Shown in pieces: positions 58,901-64,000 of a DNA stretch of 64,000 bases (positions are counted from its first letter, which is position 1; each line of letters begins with the position of its first letter). The notes under the pieces are model-generated. The model ran no database searches. It was not told the DNA's origin and was given only the letters and a program-made list of their open reading frames with translations. This stretch comes from Panicum virgatum. Lineage: Eukaryota > Streptophyta > Magnoliopsida > Poales > Poaceae. Where the stretch lies: positions 39,924,464-39,988,463 of the forward strand of contig NC_053139.1 of NCBI RefSeq assembly GCF_016808335.1, read 5' to 3'. A program made the position numbers and the translations under genes.

Positions 58901-60403
58901 ATGTACCACAATCCACTACGCCTGGTTGCGCTCCCAAGACGCCTCCCTGTTTGCCTTTCCTGAATCATACAATTTTCTCTATCAAGAATAACACGACAGT
59001 CCAATTGATCAACCAAAGCACTTAATGATACAAGATTCACAGGAAATGCTGGCACATGTAAAACTGATGACAACAGGATGGATGGAGTGCATTGTACGGT
59101 ACCAACACCTTTAATGGGCTGTGGTGTACCATCAGCAGTTTGAATGGTTTCATTATGTGTGAGGGGATACAGGGTATATGACATAAACTCACTCGATGTG
59201 CCTGTGACATGCCTAGATGCCCCTGAGTCTAGGATCCAGTTCAACCGTGATATTTGTGGCGATATGGAAGCATGAGCATAATTACCTTCATCGATGTAGG
59301 CAAAGTTGATGAAGTCACCACTTGGGGCCTCCGCATCTTCATCTTCCATGCTATGGGTCTTTCCTTTCAATTGCTTTTGTTCTTCAAGTTCAGTAGTTGC
59401 AATTCCTGCTACTTTGCAAGATTGCTCTCCTATGGTTGCTGCATAGGCTGTGTATCCACTCCTGCCTCCACGGCCTCTAACTCCCCTTAGTGCACCTCTT
59501 GCACCACCTCTTCCTCTCCCACAATTAGGTTTGAGAGGTTGAGGACAATCACGAATTAAGTGCCCTTCTTTACTACATTTATAACACTGTCTGGTCTCTT
59601 TAATTCTAGTCGCTGCAAAAATAGGACGAGATGGAGGTGAAGCTGCTCCTCTCATCATCTTTAGTCTTAACTCTTCTTGTGCCATGGCAGCAATAGCCTC
59701 CTCTAGGCTAGGGAGAGCAGACTGATGAAACATGGAAGCACGCCTTCCCTCAAACTCCAAGTTTAAGCCCCTCAAGAACTGAAGGACTCTTCTTTTTTCT
59801 ATCCATTTTCTGACCCATGCCACACATTCGGAATGTGGCAACTCAATAGGATCATAGTGGTCCACATTAGCCCACAGCCGTTTTAATTCTGCCATAGTCC
59901 ATTAAAGATAGCTCCCCCTGTTTCAGATCACTTATCGTGTCCTCTGTCTCAGCCCACAACATTACATTACCAACTCCAGAGTACATCTTTGCTATGCTCT
60001 GCCATATCTCAGTTGCACTTGCAATAGTATCCACAGATGTAGCTATGGTTGGAGACATAGAGCTTAGAAGCCATGCAGCCACCAATGAGTTAGTAGCATC
60101 CCAAATGCTCCATTCAGCACTTGATTTATCTTGTGGCTCAACTGATTTCCCACTAACAAAACCTTCAAGTCCCTTGGCCTTCAATAACCGTAGTGCCCTT
60201 CTAGACCAAGGCAAGTAATTTCTTATGCCCTCTAGTTTGACATCATTTGGCATTAATTCCAATCTCTGAACTGTTTCAGTATGTGGTACAATTTGCTTAC
60301 CCGATGATGCTGTCTCATTCTTCTTTTCAGTAAGCAACTCAACCAACTTTCCAAGGACCTGCTCAATTCCTTGATTTTCCCCCATGGTGACTTTCACTTG
60401 CAC
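55900..60403 (-). pseudogene. Copia gag-pol, broken
   Basis: Gag-pol coding region read leftward. Gag begins at 60403 (MGENQGIEQVLGKLVELL shortly after the first Met) and has the zinc knuckle CYKCSKEGHLIRDC. Protease: WILDSGASRHVTG. Integrase: HCRMGHIS zinc region, then LDVWTSPV and TDNGTEYVN with the Glu in NGVAERKNHH. Reverse transcriptase: CKWVFTVKHNPESKIERYKA and LDVKNAFLHGDLKEEVYME. RNase H: DADWASCLDDRRSTSGYC, VSCSTAEAEYRAM. Breaks: a frameshift in gag near 59890, a TAG stop near 58052 after FVGYSSG, and a TGA near 57555. The reverse transcriptase active site, normally YVDD, reads YVDG (near 56850). The element therefore cannot encode its own working enzymes. Confidence 0.92.
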
Positions 60404-60904
60404 TCAATACTGCAACTCTGGGTTTTCTTCTCCCAACAACGGCCTGCAGCTCTGCCTTTCCTTCCCAAATCACAGTAGCAGCAGGCACAGTAGAGAACTT
60501 GGACCTTCTCTTAAGCGATTCTAGCACGCTTCCTCTGAAATACACACTATTGAACACCACTTCAAGCTCAGAAGCCACTGCAAGCAGCTCCTCGTGTGGC
60601 AAGAGCAGAAACAGCAGCAAACAGATTACAGCAGCAGCTTGGACCTCCTCTTTGCCGAGCTCTCACTCCAGCACTCCCTCTGCCTCAGACTTCTTCTTCC
60701 ACCTCTCCTCACTTGGCTCCTCCGCGCGCTCGCGAGCCTCCTCCACGCACGCACCCGCGGCTCCTCCGCGCGCGCGCTCGCCGGCCTCTCCTCCACGCGC
60801 GCACCCCCTGCTGTAGGCCTCCTCCGCGCGTGGTCGCCGAGACCCTTCCGTCCAGACGGAGCACCGCCTCAACTGCGTCGCCCACTGGTCGCCTCCGGAA
60901 AACC

Positions 60905-60918
60905 TGGCTCTGGTACCA
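60905..60918 (-). other. Copia primer-binding site
   Basis: TGGTACCAGAGCCAGG on the minus strand immediately inside the 5' LTR, complementary to the 3' end of initiator tRNA-Met apart from one position; common in plant Copia elements. Confidence 0.85.
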
Positions 60919-61044
60919 TGTTGACTCTAGATGAACTTTCTGGAATGCTACTCCACTACTACTCCACTGGTTACATGTTACATAGCTAATATATCATACA
61001 TGAGCTCTTGGGCCCCCATACACATATACATACATAGCCCAACA
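60919..61044 (-). repeat. Copia 5' LTR (126 bp)
   Basis: Same ends as the 3' LTR; lacks one 11-bp repeat unit and has one substitution (CATAGCCC versus CACAGCCC). Confidence 0.95.
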
Positions 61045-61685
61045 CCTAACGTCGCCGGTGCTCTGATCGCTGCAAGGAGGAGCATCAACTGTGGTCCTTG
61101 ACAAGAGCATGGGACTGTCCTTTTTGACCGCCCCACTCCGGCCCTAGGGATCAGTTGAGTTTGGTTTGGGTCACCTTCGTTCTAGTTTTATGGGCGCGAA
61201 TGTAATTGTGTGTGTGTCATGAATATAATATAATGAGGTGCAGCTCTTTTGCATTTTTCGAGGAGCAAAAAAGAATTTTATTCTTGTTAATTAGTGGAAG
61301 TAACATTTATTATTTACATGTGAGTACTTATAAGTAGAAAAATGTGGCATAGTCAAACCAATATATTTTGTTCGCAGTCTAAGCCACTGCCGAGCAATAT
61401 TGATTTTGTTCTCTTATTTAGTATTAACTTAATCATGCATACATTCTAGTATTCTTCAGATATCTCATTCAGGATAAATATTCTCCCATTCAACACTTTA
61501 TTCAGTACAAATCAGAACAAGCAAGTCAGGATCGATATCGGGGAAACCAATCGAGTTGGATTGTTTCAGTTCCAAGCCAGAGTTGACGATTCATCTATTG
61601 TTGCAAACCTCGAGACAGGTGAGACTCCAATAGATATATTGTTGTGAGGGATACCATATCTTAAAAACGATCATGTAAATAGCAA

Positions 61686-63535
61686 TTGCAATGATTTGGA
61701 ATCGAGGTTACACTTTATTTCATTTATAATTTGTTACAAAATTTTAAATGATGATCCCAAACTTTTTTGTCATTGTACCTGCTATTATTTGTTAACTTTT
61801 GAAGATGACATCTTCTAACCACAGAAGTGATTCTGCCCAGCTTCTTGAGGACCGGTGGGCACAGCCATCGCCAAAATGGCATCGGCTGCCGGCCCCTCGT
61901 CCCGATTGCCTCCACTTCGCCAAAATGGCACCAACATCGACATCCACTGCGGCGTGTGTTTGGAAGGCGGCTGGAGAGGTCGAGGCTGTGAAGCTCCTTC
62001 ATCAAAGAAAGAGCACGCTGATGCCACATGATGAGCAGTTGGACAGGACATAGTAGGCGACAACGGCAGCGGCGGCGCTCATGACGGCAAGCGTAATGCA
62101 CCGGAGCACGCGAATCACAACAGCTTCAGAGAATCAAAGAGTTATATGCTGACCTTGTTAGGTTTCGCGGGCCTGAGCAGATGTCCAACGGGCTTTAGCA
62201 GGCAAAACCGGTTGCTCTACAATACTATAGACGGATTTGGTGCCACTGGGGGTTCCGCCTGTCAGTGGCACCGAGTCCCTCTGCAGTACTGCAGAGGAGG
62301 TTGGTCCTAGCAGGCTGTCCCACTACTTCACACTGCAATTGTCCAGAAGATTTTTTTTGGAGCGGGCCAAGTGGGCTTATGGGTAGGCTCACGGCACTTC
62401 CTCCTGTGTTCTCTCCAGGGCATGTGCTTCATGACGCCTATCAGTTATCACACACCTGCAGTGTCCCCTTCCTTGATGACCCGACCAATTTTTTTCCCCT
62501 GATGACACTCGCAATCTTTGTCAATAATATTGCTGTAACTTGCAATGATCATGGCTAGTGGGCCGCATGGCTTTCTTGTGTTCCAAACGAAGTTTGAAAT
62601 ACATAATAGATGCTATGCATGTAAAGACTACAATATATTGTGATATCCAGTTTCTGGCTTGCTTCTACCACCTATAAATTCCTGGGTGAGCTTTCGTTGC
62701 TAGCATGTAGTAGGTGGCAAAGCAATTTAGACAATTGCGAAATTGGGGATGGTTGCCCATGCATAATTAAATCATGGAAAGTCATGGTAAAAAGTTCAAT
62801 GCGATATTTGAGGAAACCAATTTAGCCTTTTTTACACAATGCAATCATTGCAGAAAGCTGCTGGTAGAAGACCTACCATTTCACTATTTGGCATGTCTTT
62901 ATCCGGAAGCCATATTGGACAACAATGGTGCATAATAGTTGAAATGGGCATATTAGCATATTGGCCATGGATACAACTCGTAGCGATTTGTTATTAGTGG
63001 GATTCTTTTGTGTGAGATCTATAAACTAAACTTGTATGCTCGATGGCATCACGCTGAACGCCGGCAAAAACCTTGATCGCTGCAGGGGAGGCTGGTGCTT
63101 GGCTGGAGCCTGCGAGCTATCCTTTCTATCCATCCCACTCCCTGGGAATTAGTTGAGTTCAGTTTGGGTCGCATTCGTCTATTTCGCGGGTGCGAATGTA
63201 ATCGTTATAAAAGTAGGGTGTGCGGCATGAGTTCAAAGAGTATTTAACCCCTCCTTTTTCTTAATAAAATGAGGTTGAAGTTCTTCTGTGTTTTTTTAAT
63301 TAAATAGTGGAGGTGACATTTGTTATTTACATTTGAGTATTTATACGTAAAAAATATGGCATAATCAAACTAATAGATTGGCAAAGTTTGCAGTCTAAGC
63401 CTTTGCCGAGCAACATTTATTTTTTCCCTCTTATTTAGTATTAAATTAATCAAGCACATATTCTAATATTCTTCAGATATCTCGTTAAGGACATAACAAT
63501 ACTTTCAACACTTTATTCCGTATAACTTCTTGCAG
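61686..63535. repeat. Tandem segment, copy 3
   Basis: Third copy, about 1.85 kb, uninterrupted by large insertions. Shares with copy 2 all the blocks listed there and the downstream stretch with CTCGATGGCATCA, TTGAGTT(T/C)(G/A)GTTTGGGTC, GCGAATGTAAT and an AATAAAATGAGG poly(A)-like site near 63265. Reads end at a block CAACACTTTATTC near 63508, which also closes copy 2 at 61492. No protein recognised. Confidence 0.72.
62673..62679 (+). promoter_or_regulatory. TATA box of tandem copy 3
   Basis: TATAAAT in TTGCTTCTACCACCTATAAA, followed by the conserved TTC(A/C)TGGGTGAGCTTT(T/C)GTTGC leader-like sequence. Confidence 0.45.
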
Positions 63536-64000
63536 CGCTTCTACTTTTGGATTCCTTACCCCATTTGGCTCGCGTTTCACCATCGTTTGGTGCAATGGTG
63601 CATGAAGGATCTTATTATGCAACTTAGTTCCATAACACGCTCCTTTCTATTGCCATCAAACTTTTATCTTGTGTTTGACCATCGAAGTGATTTTTTGGGC
63701 GGCAGCTTCTTCACCTGCACACGTTGGGTTCTTGTTATTGTCGAAGACGTAGGTAGAAATTTACCCCAGCCCATCACTGATACATGTGTGTTTCTTGGCC
63801 CAGCTGATATACCGCAACCCATATGTCTTTGGGCCAGCCCACACAACCTCATTACACACTGACGAGAGGATATGGCTGGCTATGCCCTATGCATCGCGCG
63901 CTACAAACCACCTTCACCTGGCTCACCGCTCACCGCAGAACAGGCGCTGGTTCCACGACGGATGCCATTCCTGCTATAGTAGCCACTAGTTTCTCATGAC
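63536..64000. other. Right edge, unassigned
   Basis: The sequence departs from the tandem repeat. A 110-codon plus-strand frame (63530-63862) is open but not recognised. Confidence 0.3.

Larger units (their letters stand above)
55755..61044 (-). mobile_element. Copia LTR retrotransposon, structurally complete, coding-defective
   Basis: 5290 bp element on the minus strand with a perfect 5-bp target duplication CCTAA (55750-55754, 61045-61049), very short LTRs (126 and 137 bp, TG..CA ends), an initiator-Met tRNA primer site next to the 5' LTR and a polypurine tract next to the 3' LTR. Domain order gag, protease, integrase, reverse transcriptase, RNase H makes it Copia. LTRs differ by one 11-bp repeat unit and one base, so the insertion is recent. 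It lies inside copy 2 of the tandem segment. Confidence 0.95.
53799..61685. repeat. Tandem segment, copy 2 (split by Copia)
   Basis: Second copy, about 2.6 kb without the Copia insertion. Blocks shared with copy 3 in the same order: GTCATTGTACCTGCTATT, AGATGACATCTTCTA, a GC-rich block with GAAAGAGCACGCTG, GCGGGCCAAGTGGGCTTATG, CTCGCAATCTTTGT, GCATGGCTTTCTTGTGTTCC, a TATAAAT block, GATATTTGAGGAAACCAATT, and GTGTGAGATCTATAAA. The Copia sits near the end of this series. No protein recognised. Confidence 0.75.

Noticed and set aside
63530..63862. 110-codon plus-strand frame
   Set aside because: No recognisable motif and no conservation with the tandem copies; left as unassigned.

Overview
The window is nuclear DNA of a grass (Poaceae; genus not resolvable by eye). 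The evidence is GC-rich first exons with GT-AG introns, a nuclear psbP gene with a twin-arginine lumen-targeting peptide, plant-only families (DUF3537, RIN4/NOI, AP2/ERF, PUX), and a typical grass transposon load of Tourist-like MITEs, CACTA, Helitron, mariner, hAT, LINE and Copia elements. No rRNA, tRNA, CRISPR or bacterial-type operon was seen.

Host genes in order are: the first exon of a p47/PUX-type CDC48 adaptor (minus, runs off the left edge); a DUF3537 seven-TM gustatory-receptor-like gene (minus, 3 exons, 444 aa); an acid triacylglycerol lipase (minus, 8 exons, 411 aa); psbP, the 23 kDa oxygen-evolving enhancer (minus, 3 exons, 258 aa); AP2/ERF gene 1 (plus, intronless, 256 aa); AP2/ERF gene 2 (plus, intronless, 181 aa); and a RIN4-type double-NOI gene (plus, 4 exons, 270 aa). 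They do not form one pathway. The two ERF genes share an unusual one-residue deletion in the AP2 domain and look like an old tandem pair now split by about 14 kb of inserted DNA.

The space between genes is mostly mobile DNA. At 6.2-8.9 kb there is a cluster of five MITEs. A 5'-truncated LINE lies at 10.6-11.9 kb and a larger decayed LINE at 19.0-21.8 kb, the latter next to one copy of a direct repeat. Four short non-autonomous Helitrons (18.3, 25.0, 29.9 and 53.3 kb) form two families; two of them are confirmed by paralogous empty sites within this same window. A minus-strand, TATA-bearing module is tandemly duplicated at 29.7-31.9 kb.

The most striking loci are two CACTA transposons with perfect 3-bp target duplications that have captured host gene fragments. 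The element at 32874-34477 carries two exons of a CYP734A-type cytochrome P450. The element at 36209-39001 carries exons of an ING (inhibitor of growth) gene joined to a UVRAG/VPS38-like first exon; if spliced at the visible GT-AG sites this gives one continuous chimeric reading frame.

From 50.5 kb to the right edge lie at least three diverged tandem copies of a roughly 2-2.6 kb segment, each with a conserved TATA-box block but no recognisable protein. Copy 1 holds a mariner-like element and a Helitron. Copy 2 holds a nearly new but coding-defective Copia retrotransposon (near-identical LTRs, perfect TSD, two stops, one frameshift, and a mutated reverse transcriptase active site).
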